Shown: piece by piece, positions 32,820 to 43,937 of the stretch
How positions within the stretch are numbered: position 1 is the first letter of the stretch
Layout: the number at the start of each line of letters is the position of its first letter
From: Opitutaceae bacterium
GTDB taxonomy: Bacteria > Verrucomicrobiota > Verrucomicrobiia > Opitutales > Opitutaceae
Direction of reading: 5' to 3'
Length of the DNA: 64,000 nucleotides
Assembly (NCBI GenBank): GCA_016711225.1
Contig: JADJTK010000017.1
Location: 29,629 to 93,628 of the forward strand
The notes under the pieces: generated by a model
The model's input: the letters and a program-made list of their open reading frames with translations, nothing else
The model's database searches: none
Told to the model about the DNA's origin: nothing
Position numbers and translations under genes: made by a program

Positions 32820-34424
32820 ATGCCCGCCCTCCCCTCGTTCCTCGCTGCCGCTCCGCGCGCCCTGTTGCTCTTCAGTCTCCTTCCTCTGGGCGCCGCCGCC
32901 CAACCGCCTGTCCCCGTACTGCGCCTCTCCCCCGTCGCCGGACAGCCCGCACAGATGCAGCTGACCCTCGCGCCGGTGGTGCCGGGCTGGAGCTACAGCG
33001 CCGAGTGCTCGACCGACCTAGAAACCTGGACGCCACTCTCCGGCGCCACACTGAGCGACAGCGCCGGCGTGCGCACGATCACCGACGCGGCGGCGAGTGG
33101 CGCGCGCCGCTTCTACCGCGTCGCCGGCCCGAGCCTCGAGGGGTTCCGCAACCCGAATCCCACGCGGGTCTTCTTCATCGACGCGACGACGGGCAACGAC
33201 CTTGCGACCGGCACCAGCCCAGCCGCCGCCTGGCGCTCGCTCGACAAAGCACGGCAAAAGGGCCTGAAGGCCGGCGATGTGGTGCGGCTTGCGCGCGGAT
33301 CCGTCTGGACGCAGCAGAGCTTCTATTTCGGGGGCGGCTTGGTCGGCACGGCGGCGGCGCCGATCGTCATCGAAGCGTACGGCGTGGGCGAACCGCCCAC
33401 GATCGACGACCCGCGCGCGCCGTGGATCGACAGCGACACCGGCGAGCCGGCTCACTTCGACGCGGTCTTCCTCGACGGGTCCTCGGCCTATGTGCGGGTG
33501 TTGGATCTGCGCATTCAAAACGCGCATCCGCAGCGGTCGGGCGTGAACACCGGCTGGTCCAGCCACGACATCGTCATCGCCGGGGTCGAGATCGCGAACG
33601 TGGGCCGAGGCATGGTGATCCGCGGTTCACGCCAGAAAGTGATCGGCTGCCTCATCCGCGACCTCGTGGCCCCGACGGCAGCAGCCGAGGGCATCAATTT
33701 CTTCGGTACCGACCAGGAGTTCGCCTGGAATCGCTTCATCAACTGCCACTCGGTGCGCGCGAACGGCGACGACGGCAACGCGTTCGAGTTCTTCGAGCCG
33801 GGCAAGGTCGCGCGGGATATCCGAATCCACCACAACGTGATCGACCGCTGCTTCGGATTCATGGAACTCGACAGTACCGTCGACGGGCTGACGATCGCCT
33901 TCAACCTCTACGTCAACAGCCCGAACGAGGCGCTTGAGTTCCACCTCGACGACTCCGAGCGCCAGGGAACGGTCGACTCGTACAAGAACACGCGAATCGA
34001 AAACAACACCTTCGTGCCATTGACCAACGCTCATCTGAACGGCTGGGGCATCATCGGGCTGCTCAGTTCGCAGGGCGCCGGCGATCCGCCGATCGTGCCC
34101 GCCAACCACAGCATCAGCGTCCGCAACAACGTCTTCGTCACCGCCTATCGCGTGACGACGGACAACCTGCTCGGAGCGAGCTTCGCTCACGACCACAACC
34201 TCATCCGGCTGGTCGGGACCGGGCAGCGCGGCGACTGGCCGCTCGGCGCCGGCGAGGTAGTCGCCGATCCGAAGTTCGCGGACGCCGCTCGCGGCGACTT
34301 CCGCCTCGCGACCGGCAGCCCGGCGATCGATGCCGGCGCGGTGGCAAACTACTCCTACGACCTGCTCGGTACCTTGGTGCCAACCTCCGGTGCGCCCGAT
34401 TTCGGCGCATACGAGACCGAGTAA
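32820..34424 (+). CDS. Secreted right-handed beta-helix protein 1
   Basis: A 534-residue exported protein, first of three tandem paralogues. Order: signal peptide (to about 28); a module of about 70 residues common in Verrucomicrobiota (LRLSPVAGQPAQMQLTLAP...STDLETWTPLSG...GARRFYRV); then a parallel beta-helix (NDLATGTSPAAAWRSLDKA, DIVIAGVEIANVGRG, IRIHHNVIDRC, IENNTFVP, VRNNVFVTAY) and the closing DPKFADAARGDFRLATGSPAIDAG...GAPDFGAYE. Such folds bind or cleave polysaccharides; no lyase active site can be named. Start ATG 32820 precedes the signal peptide. Confidence 0.8.
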   Translation: MPALPSFLAAAPRALLLFSLLPLGAAAQPPVPVLRLSPVAGQPAQMQLTLAPVVPGWSYSAECSTDLETWTPLSGATLSDSAGVRTITDAAASGARRFYRVAGPSLEGFRNPNPTRVFFIDATTGNDLATGTSPAAAWRSLDKARQKGLKAGDVVRLARGSVWTQQSFYFGGGLVGTAAAPIVIEAYGVGEPPTIDDPRAPWIDSDTGEPAHFDAVFLDGSSAYVRVLDLRIQNAHPQRSGVNTGWSSHDIVIAGVEIANVGRGMVIRGSRQKVIGCLIRDLVAPTAAAEGINFFGTDQEFAWNRFINCHSVRANGDDGNAFEFFEPGKVARDIRIHHNVIDRCFGFMELDSTVDGLTIAFNLYVNSPNEALEFHLDDSERQGTVDSYKNTRIENNTFVPLTNAHLNGWGIIGLLSSQGAGDPPIVPANHSISVRNNVFVTAYRVTTDNLLGASFAHDHNLIRLVGTGQRGDWPLGAGEVVADPKFADAARGDFRLATGSPAIDAGAVANYSYDLLGTLVPTSGAPDFGAYETE

Positions 34425-34443
34425 CCGTACCCATTCCCCAATC

Positions 34444-36099
34444 ATGAAATCCCCCTCGTTCCCCCTGATCGCCGCTCTGGGCGTTGGCCTGCTCTCCGGA
34501 GTGCTGCGGGCCGCGCCCCAGCTTCACGACCTGCGGGTCGCCCCTGTCGCCGGCCAACCCGCGCAAATGCAACTCACCTACGGCCCGATCGTGCCCGACT
34601 GGATCTACACGCCCCAAGCCTCGTCCGACCTCGGGAATTGGGCACCGCTCACGAGTTTCTCCCAGAACGACGCGAACGGCGTGCGCACCATCACCGACCA
34701 AGCGGCAGGCGGTGCGCGTCGGTTCTACCGCTTGGTCGGCGAGCCGCCGGCTCGAATGATCGGCCCGAGCCTCGACCAGTTCCGCAACCCCAACCCGAAG
34801 CGAGTCTTCTATGTCGACGGCCGCAGTGGCCTGGACACCAACGCCGGCACCTCGCCCGCCACCCCGTGGAAGACGCTCTTTCGTCTGCACTCGGCCGGCC
34901 TGCGGGCGGGCGATGTCGTGCGCCTGGCGCGTGGCTGTGTCTGGCGCCGCGAGAGTTTCTTTCTCGACGCGGGTGCTCATGGCACCGCGGAGGAACCGAT
35001 CGTGATCGAGGCATACGGCACCGGGGAGCCACCGACGATCGCCGACCCGCGGGCGCATTGGGATGCCACTCGTCCCTGGCCCGGCGTAGCCTTCGGGCGC
35101 GATCCGAGTGTCGCCGAGCCGAGCAGCTACATCCACCTGCTCGATGTGCGAATCGCGGATTTCGAGTCGACCGGGGTGTTGATGTCTCCGGAGAGTCATC
35201 ACCTCGTGGTCGCCGGGGTGGAAGTCCGGCGTTGCGGAGCCGGGGTGGGCATCGTGGGCGCGCACCAGAAGGTGATCGGCTGCTACGTGCACGACGGCGT
35301 GATGGCGGTGGACACCGGCAACGGCAGCACCGACTGGGGCGCCAACGGCGTGACGGTCGTGGGGCGCGACATTGAGATCGCGTGGAACCGGTTCGTGAAC
35401 TGCTCGGCCCCGAGCAAGGCCTTCGGGACCGATGGCGGGGTGGTGGAATTCTTCGGCTATGTGCGGACCGCCGCCGATCCCAGTGGCTGGAACAACGTCT
35501 CCGACGACATCCGGGTCCATCACAACGTGGCGGAGAATTGCTGGGGCATGCTCGAGGGCGCAGGGAAAGTCACGAATCTGCTCGTCGCCAACAATCTCTA
35601 CTTCGGTGGTTCAAACTCTCTCTTTGTGCTCCATCTCGATACGGTCATTGCCGATGCCGCCTATGACCTGCGGGTGGAGAACAACACCTTCGTGTCCGGC
35701 GAGCCCGAGAATGTCGGAACGATCTTCAGCCTCTACAGTGCGAAGCGAGGCGACCTCCACCCCGGAACGACGCTGACCGTGCGCAACAACGTAATGGTGG
35801 TTCGCGGACAGGTTATCTACGACGCGGCGGCCATCGGGACGGCTTTCGTCCACGATCACAACCTGATCAGCCTCGCCCCCGGGGCGACGCTGGGCTCCGG
35901 CGTCGATCAGTGGGTCGTCGGGGCCACGGAGCGCCTCGCCGATCCCCGCTTCATGGATGCGCTCGGCGAGGACTACCGCCTTGCCCCCGGCAGCCCGGCG
36001 ATCGACGCCGGTGTCGCGGCCACCTTTCCCGCCGATCTGCGCGGCACGCCCGTGCCCACCGGCGCCGCTCCCGACCTCGGCGCGTACGAGGCGAAATGA
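34444..36099 (+). CDS. Secreted right-handed beta-helix protein 2
   Basis: A 551-residue paralogue of the preceding gene, starting 19 bp after its stop: signal peptide MKSPSFPLIAALGVGLLSG, the LHDLRVAPVAGQPAQMQLTYG...FYRL module, then the beta-helix (DTNAGTSPATPWKTLFRLHSAG, IRVHHNVAENCWG, VENNTFVSG, VRNNVMVV, DHNLISL) and the final DPRFMDALGEDYRLAPGSPAIDAG...GAYEAK. More similar to copy 3 than to copy 1. Probably cotranscribed with both. Confidence 0.82.
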   Translation: MKSPSFPLIAALGVGLLSGVLRAAPQLHDLRVAPVAGQPAQMQLTYGPIVPDWIYTPQASSDLGNWAPLTSFSQNDANGVRTITDQAAGGARRFYRLVGEPPARMIGPSLDQFRNPNPKRVFYVDGRSGLDTNAGTSPATPWKTLFRLHSAGLRAGDVVRLARGCVWRRESFFLDAGAHGTAEEPIVIEAYGTGEPPTIADPRAHWDATRPWPGVAFGRDPSVAEPSSYIHLLDVRIADFESTGVLMSPESHHLVVAGVEVRRCGAGVGIVGAHQKVIGCYVHDGVMAVDTGNGSTDWGANGVTVVGRDIEIAWNRFVNCSAPSKAFGTDGGVVEFFGYVRTAADPSGWNNVSDDIRVHHNVAENCWGMLEGAGKVTNLLVANNLYFGGSNSLFVLHLDTVIADAAYDLRVENNTFVSGEPENVGTIFSLYSAKRGDLHPGTTLTVRNNVMVVRGQVIYDAAAIGTAFVHDHNLISLAPGATLGSGVDQWVVGATERLADPRFMDALGEDYRLAPGSPAIDAGVAATFPADLRGTPVPTGAAPDLGAYEAK

Positions 36100-36131
36100 G
36101 TCACCCTCCCCAATACCTACCCCGTGCTGCG

Positions 36132-38843
36132 ATGAACCCTTGGCTCCGCCGTCTGCTCCTGCCCCTCCTCGTACTCTCGTTTGCCACCGGGCTCGTCGCG
36201 CAACCTAAGCTGCGCGACCTGCGAGTCGCGCCCGTCGCCAACCAGCCGGCACAACTGCGGCTCACCTACGGCCCGACCACGCCCGGCTGGATCTACGTGC
36301 CGCAGGTTTCGAGCGACCTCACCACGTGGGCGCCGTTGACCGACTTCACGCAGGATCCCTCCGGCAACGCGTGCACGATCACCGATCTCGGAGCGAACGG
36401 CGCGCGGCGCTTCTACCGTGTTGCCACGACGAGCCCGGCGCAGTTTATCCCGCCTGACCTCAACCAATTTCGCAACCCGAACCCCAGGCGCGTCTTCTAC
36501 CTCGATGCGCGGACGGGCAACGATTCCCTCGACGGGCACTCGCCCCAGACCGCATGGCGCACGCTGTTCAAAGTCCACTCGGCCGGCCTCACCGCGGGCG
36601 ATGTTGTGCGGCTGGCTCGCGGCTCGGTCTGGCGACGCGAGAGCCTTTTCTTGGATGCCGGCGCTCAGGGCACGGCGGCCGAGCCGATCGTGATCGAGGC
36701 CTACGGCACCGGTGAGCCGCCCACGATCGCGGACCCCGGAGCGCACTGGGACGCCACCAGGGACTTCGCCGGCGTGGCCTTCGGCCAGAACGGAACGGCA
36801 ACCGTCCCGTCGCGCTACATCCATCTGCTCGATATCCGTGTGCAGGACACGAAGGAGACCGGGATCGTGATGGCGGACGGGACCAGCAACCTCGTGGTGG
36901 CGGGCTGCGAGATCGTACGCTGTGGTGCCGGAATCAGCGTTAGGGGGGCGCACCAACGCATCTTGGGCAACTCCATCCACGACGGCATTATGGCCCTCGA
37001 CACCGGAAATCCCGATTTCGACCGCGGCGCGGGCGGCATCGGCTTCGTCGGCGAGGACCTCGAGCTCGCCTGGAACCGGATGGTGAACTGCATCGCCCGG
37101 AGCAAATCCTTCGGTACCGACGGTGGCTCCTTTGAGTTCTTCGGCCAGAAGGTCACCGCCGCGGACCCGGGTGGCTGGAAGTACGTCTCCAACGACATCC
37201 GGATCCACCACAACTACAGCGAGAATTCCGACGTCTTCATGGAATGCGCGGGCAAGGTCACCAATCTGCTCGTCGCCTACAACGTTCACGTCAACAGCCC
37301 CAACCGTGCGGTCGAATTCCATCTGGACGATCTCCCCTATGCGGAGACCGGCACCTACGACGTCCGGTTCGAGAACAACACGTTCGTCCCCGGGCCGGGC
37401 TATGACGCCGGCGCGACGTTTCTTTTCCTCGGCGCTAAATACGGAACGTTCATGCCCGGGAACTCGGTGGTGATCCGCAACAACATCCTCAGCACCGGCG
37501 GCTGGCTGGTTTACGACCCCGCCGCCGCCGGCGCTGGGCTGGTGCATGACCACAACCTGATCCGCTTCACCGGCGCGGGCGAGTTCGGGCCGGCGAATAG
37601 CCGCTGGGTGCAGGCGGCGCATGAGACGGTCGCGGATCCGAAGTTTGTCGACGAAACCGTGCTGGACTTCCGCCTCGCCGCCGGCAGCCCGGCGATCGGC
37701 GCGGCGGTGCCGGCGAGCTCTCCGACCGACTTCGTCGGTACCGCGGTGCCCTCGGGTGGCGCGCCAGACCTGGGAGCATACGAGTACGCCGGAGACACAC
37801 CGTTTGCGCAATCGCAGCTCGCGGCCGGCCATCAGGCGCGGCTCCAGCGCCTGTTCGCCAAGGGTCGCGCGGGCACGCCCGTCACCTTCGCAGTCATCGG
37901 CGGCTCGATCACCCAAGGCGCCGGCGCCAGCGCCGCCGCCAACCGGTGGGCCAATCGTGTGCAGGCTTGGTGGAAACAGGCTTTCCCCGCCAGCGCCTGC
38001 ACGCTCGTCAACGCCGGCATCGGCGCCACGGGTTCCGACTACGGCGCGCTGCGCCTCCGCGGCTCGGTGCTCTCCCAGAATCCCGACCTCGTGATCGTCG
38101 AGTTCGCCGTCAACGACTCGTGGAGCGGCGTGGCCGGAACCTACGGATACACCCTCGGGGAAACCTACGAGGGCCTGTTGCGGCAGGCGCTTAACCACGC
38201 CAACAAGCCGGCGGTCCTGTTGCTCTTCATGAGCCAGTGCAATTTCAACACCGGCTATGCGGCCTACCGGGGCGGCAAGTCCTGGCAGGCGCCGCTCGGG
38301 GCGCACTACGGCCTGCCGATGACCAGCTTCGAGGACGGCATCGTACCGGAGATCGAAGCCCACCGGTTGGCCTGCGCCGATGTGACCACCGACGGCACCC
38401 ACCCGAACGACATCGGCCATGCCTTCGCCGCGCAGTTCATCGAGCGACGCTCCAGCCGCGCTCAACGCCTTCCGCCGGCGCCGCCCGGCTCCCGCGCCCC
38501 ACCGCGCCCACGCCTTCGGGTTACCCTCGCCGACGGCCGAGGGCAGACGCTCACCCCGGTGACCAGTTCCGGCTGGACGCTGAAGACCGCCGGGAGTGGC
38601 GTGGACGCCGGTTACGAGAGTGCGACGCCCGGCAGCACCATCGAGTTCGACCTGCGCGGCGACCGTCTCCTGTTCTCGTTCTGGTGCATCAACGACAAGG
38701 CCCTGAAAGCCGGCGTCGGCCGGGGAGTGTCTCGGTGGATGGCGGAGCAGCCGACCTATGACGCCGGCTCGATGCCACCTGGGGCGGCTTCCGCAAGATG
38801 GTGCGTCTCGGCACGACCTACCCGCTGGCGACGCACCGGGTGA
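36132..38843 (+). CDS. Secreted beta-helix protein 3 fused to SGNH hydrolase, frameshifted 3' end
   Basis: A 903-residue product. Residues 1-560 repeat the architecture of the two preceding genes. A linker (YAGDTPFAQSQLAAGHQ) leads into an SGNH/GDSL esterase: Ser block IGGSITQGAG (about 595), Gly in NAGIGATGSDYG, Asn in FAVNDSW and the Asp/His pair DGTHPNDIGHAF (about 755). A beta-sandwich tail follows. The tail is broken: after about 38725 the sensible frame is another one (SVSVDGGAADL, then after a TGA LDATWGGFRKMVRLGTTY...NTFRILALAPAG, to about 38930). A further double shift near 38445-38515 is likely. Sequencing error or early decay; the catalytic parts are intact. Confidence 0.78.
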   Translation: MNPWLRRLLLPLLVLSFATGLVAQPKLRDLRVAPVANQPAQLRLTYGPTTPGWIYVPQVSSDLTTWAPLTDFTQDPSGNACTITDLGANGARRFYRVATTSPAQFIPPDLNQFRNPNPRRVFYLDARTGNDSLDGHSPQTAWRTLFKVHSAGLTAGDVVRLARGSVWRRESLFLDAGAQGTAAEPIVIEAYGTGEPPTIADPGAHWDATRDFAGVAFGQNGTATVPSRYIHLLDIRVQDTKETGIVMADGTSNLVVAGCEIVRCGAGISVRGAHQRILGNSIHDGIMALDTGNPDFDRGAGGIGFVGEDLELAWNRMVNCIARSKSFGTDGGSFEFFGQKVTAADPGGWKYVSNDIRIHHNYSENSDVFMECAGKVTNLLVAYNVHVNSPNRAVEFHLDDLPYAETGTYDVRFENNTFVPGPGYDAGATFLFLGAKYGTFMPGNSVVIRNNILSTGGWLVYDPAAAGAGLVHDHNLIRFTGAGEFGPANSRWVQAAHETVADPKFVDETVLDFRLAAGSPAIGAAVPASSPTDFVGTAVPSGGAPDLGAYEYAGDTPFAQSQLAAGHQARLQRLFAKGRAGTPVTFAVIGGSITQGAGASAAANRWANRVQAWWKQAFPASACTLVNAGIGATGSDYGALRLRGSVLSQNPDLVIVEFAVNDSWSGVAGTYGYTLGETYEGLLRQALNHANKPAVLLLFMSQCNFNTGYAAYRGGKSWQAPLGAHYGLPMTSFEDGIVPEIEAHRLACADVTTDGTHPNDIGHAFAAQFIERRSSRAQRLPPAPPGSRAPPRPRLRVTLADGRGQTLTPVTSSGWTLKTAGSGVDAGYESATPGSTIEFDLRGDRLLFSFWCINDKALKAGVGRGVSRWMAEQPTYDAGSMPPGAASARWCVSARPTRWRRTG

Positions 38844-39136
38844 AGATCACGCTGCTGGCCACCCGCAACGCCGGCAACACCACCGCCGGCAACACCTTCC
38901 GTATTCTCGCCCTGGCTCCGGCGGGGCGAAGTGAGCGAGTCTGCCGGGGCCGTCCGACTGTAGGGCCGGACCTTGTGTCCGTGCCGGTCCGGTTGCGAGC
39001 CGAGCCGGCCGTGGCCCGCGTCTTCAGACCGGGCCGTCGGGTCCGAGCAACGTCGGCCGGCACGGGCTGAAGCCTCGTGCCACGTCGAGCCAACGCCGGC
39101 TGATCACTGATGACTGATCACTGGTGACCAATTACC
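38844..39136. repeat. Dispersed repeats and a heptamer tract
   Basis: The first 90 bp continue the out-of-frame tail of the SGNH protein. Next come pieces of the dispersed family (GACCTTGTGTCCGTGCC, also near 6265; GTGGCCCGCGTCTTCAGACC; GCACGGGCTGAAGCC). At 39100-39127 stand four heptamers, CTGATCA CTGATGA CTGATCA CTGGTGA. The convergent glgB ends just beyond. Confidence 0.6.
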
Positions 39137-41365
<2,229 letters not shown>

Positions 41366-41561
41366 GCGTGTTTGTGTGGGCCCGGAGTATTCCCGGCCGC
41401 GCCGCCAAAGCAAGCCGCGCATCCGCTCCAAAGCCACGCACCGGCGCGCCCACCGTGCCGCCAGTACCGCCGCCCTGGCCGCCGCCCTGGTTCCCCGGAG
41501 CGCAGATCCCGCGCAGCGGGGGATTGCACCGCGCCGGCCATCCCTCTTTGCTCCCAACCGC

Positions 41562-43664
41562 GTGAAGCTACGTTCCTCTATCCTCCTCTCCGTGCTCGTC
41601 CTTGGCGCCTGCATGCGCACCCTCGCTGCCGGCGAGGCCCTCGACCTCACCTCGAGCACGAACAAACCCATCGAGTTCGACTACAACTCCAAGGAGATGA
41701 TCGTCGCCGACGCGCGACTGGTCTACGGCGACCTCACCCTCACCGCCGACGAAATCCGCTACAACGACCAGACCGGCCAGGCCAACGCCCGCGGCAACCT
41801 CGTGCTCACCCGCGGCGACGTCCGCCTCGTGGCCGACGAAGGCACCTACACCCTCGCCGACGGCAAAGTGCGGCTCAAAAACACCCGCGCCGGCTACTAC
41901 CCGCTCTACCTCCAGGGCCGCTCCCTCGAGGGCAATATGAAGGAGTTCACCCTTACCGACGCCACCCTCACCTACGGCGAGCCCGGTTTCCTCACCCCCA
42001 CCGTCCGCGCCTCCTCCATCGACTTCGTCCAAGGCAAGAACTTCAAGGCTCATCACGCCGCCCTGCGCCTGGGCTCCATCCCGCTGCTACCCCTGCCGGT
42101 CTTCAACCAGCGCCTCGATGCCCCCCCGCTCGAGACCGAGATCCGCGCCGGTCTGCGCAGCTCCATCGGCACCTTCCTCACGGTAACTACGCTCGCTCCG
42201 GTCTCCGCCGGGGTTCGCATTGGCCCCAACATCGGTCTTTTCAGCAAACGCGGCGTGCTCATCGGCCCCGCCGCCCGTTACGATACCCAACGCGGGGAGA
42301 CCACCTTCACCGGCGAGCTGCGCTCGGGCTGGATCCACGACTTCGCCGGCAGCAACCGCCGCGGCCTCGACTCCCTCGACCAACGCATCGGCCAGGAACG
42401 CGGCCTCATTGATTGGCGCCACCTGCAGACCACCGGCGAGCATCTCTCCGTGATGGCCCAACTCGCCTACTGGAGCGACTCCGAGGTCGTGCGCGACTTC
42501 GACCGCAGCCGCTTTCCTCGCAACCAGCAGCCGGAGACCTTCGTCGAGGCCACCTACGCCGGCGACAACACGCTCGGCTCCGTCTTCGTCCGCGCCCAGC
42601 CCAACGACTTCCAAATCACCCAGCGTCGCGAGCCCGAGCTATCCGTCCAGCTCCTCACCTCCCCGCAGGATCTCGGCTTCATCCACCGCGGCAACGTCGG
42701 CTTCGTGAGCCTGCACGAGAATGCCGCCACCTTCGCCCCCACCCTGTCCAACCTGTCCAGCAAACGCTTCGACGCCTACTACGGGGTCGAGCGGCCCACC
42801 GTGCTCGCCCCCTGGCTCACCCTCACCCCCGTGGCCGGCGCGCGCCTCACCCACTACCTCTCCCCCTTAGGCGGGAAAGACGACTACAGCCGCGTGCTCG
42901 GCCAGTTCGGCGGCGACCTGCGCGGCCACGCCTACGGCCAGTTCGAGGTCAAGAGCGAGCGCTGGCACATCGACGGTCTGCGCCATCTCCTGGAGCCTTT
43001 CGTCCAATACCGCTACATCCCCGATGCCGAGAAAGGCCGCGCCTACATCCCGCGCATCGACCGCAGCGTCTTCTCCACTCGCCTGCAGCCCATCGACCTC
43101 GGCGAGATCCGCTTCCTCGACGATCTCAATGAGATCAACACCCTGCGCTACGGCTTGGAGCAGCGCCTCCAGACCCGCGACCCCAAGGGCGGCTCCCGCG
43201 ATCTCATCGCCCTGACCCTCGCGCAGGATCTGCGTTTTGCCCGCCGCCTGGGCGAGCACCGCAGCTCCGACCTGCACGCCGACCTCGCCCTGATGCCCGC
43301 CCGCTGGCTGCGCCTCGACTTTTTCCAGCGCCTCAACCTGCAGAACCCCCGTCTCGAGGAGTTCAACTCCGGCATCACCTTTACCGACGGCGAATTCTGG
43401 AGCGCGCGTTTCGGCACGCAGTTTCTCCGCGACCAGCTCGAGGAATACACCCTCGACGGCCAGATCCGGCTCAACGAACGCTACGCGCTCACTGGCCGTT
43501 GGCGCTTCGACGCCATCGACAATTCGCTCTACGAACAGGTCTACGGTCTGCGCCAGACCATCCGCAACCTCTGGTCGATCGAATACCAGATCGCCTTCCT
43601 GGAAGGGCAACGCCACGAGAACGGCTTCCAGTTCCGCGTCTCCCTCGAGGTGTTCAAGTTCTGA
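41562..43664 (+). CDS. lptD: LptD/OstA-like outer-membrane assembly protein
   Basis: A 700-residue exported protein. GTG 41562 starts a signal peptide (VKLRSSILLSVLVLGACMRTLAA). Residues about 35-130 form an OstA/LptA-like jellyroll (IEFDYNSKEMIVADARLVYGDLTLTADEIRYN, then GNLVLTRGDVRLVADEGTYTLADGKVRLKN). The rest is strand-rich and ends in FQFRVSLEVFKF, as outer-membrane barrels do. LptD places lipopolysaccharide in the outer leaflet. The C-terminal half is diverged from proteobacterial LptD, so equivalence is inferred. Divergent from glgB across 196 bp with no clear promoter. Confidence 0.78.
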   Translation: MKLRSSILLSVLVLGACMRTLAAGEALDLTSSTNKPIEFDYNSKEMIVADARLVYGDLTLTADEIRYNDQTGQANARGNLVLTRGDVRLVADEGTYTLADGKVRLKNTRAGYYPLYLQGRSLEGNMKEFTLTDATLTYGEPGFLTPTVRASSIDFVQGKNFKAHHAALRLGSIPLLPLPVFNQRLDAPPLETEIRAGLRSSIGTFLTVTTLAPVSAGVRIGPNIGLFSKRGVLIGPAARYDTQRGETTFTGELRSGWIHDFAGSNRRGLDSLDQRIGQERGLIDWRHLQTTGEHLSVMAQLAYWSDSEVVRDFDRSRFPRNQQPETFVEATYAGDNTLGSVFVRAQPNDFQITQRREPELSVQLLTSPQDLGFIHRGNVGFVSLHENAATFAPTLSNLSSKRFDAYYGVERPTVLAPWLTLTPVAGARLTHYLSPLGGKDDYSRVLGQFGGDLRGHAYGQFEVKSERWHIDGLRHLLEPFVQYRYIPDAEKGRAYIPRIDRSVFSTRLQPIDLGEIRFLDDLNEINTLRYGLEQRLQTRDPKGGSRDLIALTLAQDLRFARRLGEHRSSDLHADLALMPARWLRLDFFQRLNLQNPRLEEFNSGITFTDGEFWSARFGTQFLRDQLEEYTLDGQIRLNERYALTGRWRFDAIDNSLYEQVYGLRQTIRNLWSIEYQIAFLEGQRHENGFQFRVSLEVFKF

Positions 43665-43937
43665 AGCCACTGGCGGCCGCCGCGGCCAAAGGAGCGAGTA
43701 GTGGGCAGCCAGTGGCGAGCAGTCGAGTGGTCGAAGGCTCGAGGAGAAAGGGCCGAGCGCCTTCTCTCCTTCCTCCTCGGCGACTTTCCACCCCTTCCTC
43801 CGTCCCCTTTGGAATGTAGCGCTTTGGCGTTTGGGATCTTGTCCCACTCGTCACTTGATCCTTGTCCCTTCGAATCCCCGTTTTTGTCACTTGATCCTTG
43901 TTCCTTGGCACTTTGCCCGTTGTTCCTTCCCTCCCGC
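43665..43937. repeat. Heptanucleotide (NNCTTNN) repeat tract
   Basis: No gene. At 43852-43872 stand CACTTGA TCCTTGT CCCTTCG and at 43888-43929 CACTTGA TCCTTGT TCCTTGG CACTTTG CCCGTTG TTCCTTC, all in register with a 7 bp period. A related tract lies inside purL (54959-55032). It resembles the STRR-type heptamer repeats known from cyanobacteria. Confidence 0.65.

Noticed and set aside
36117..38465. A 782-codon minus-strand frame opposite beta-helix protein 3
   Set aside because: It mirrors the third-position GC bias of a real gene with signal peptide, repeats and SGNH motifs; its own sequence is low-complexity.
43852..43929. CRISPR array
   Set aside because: The repeat unit is 7 bp and degenerate with no spacers; no cas genes are nearby.
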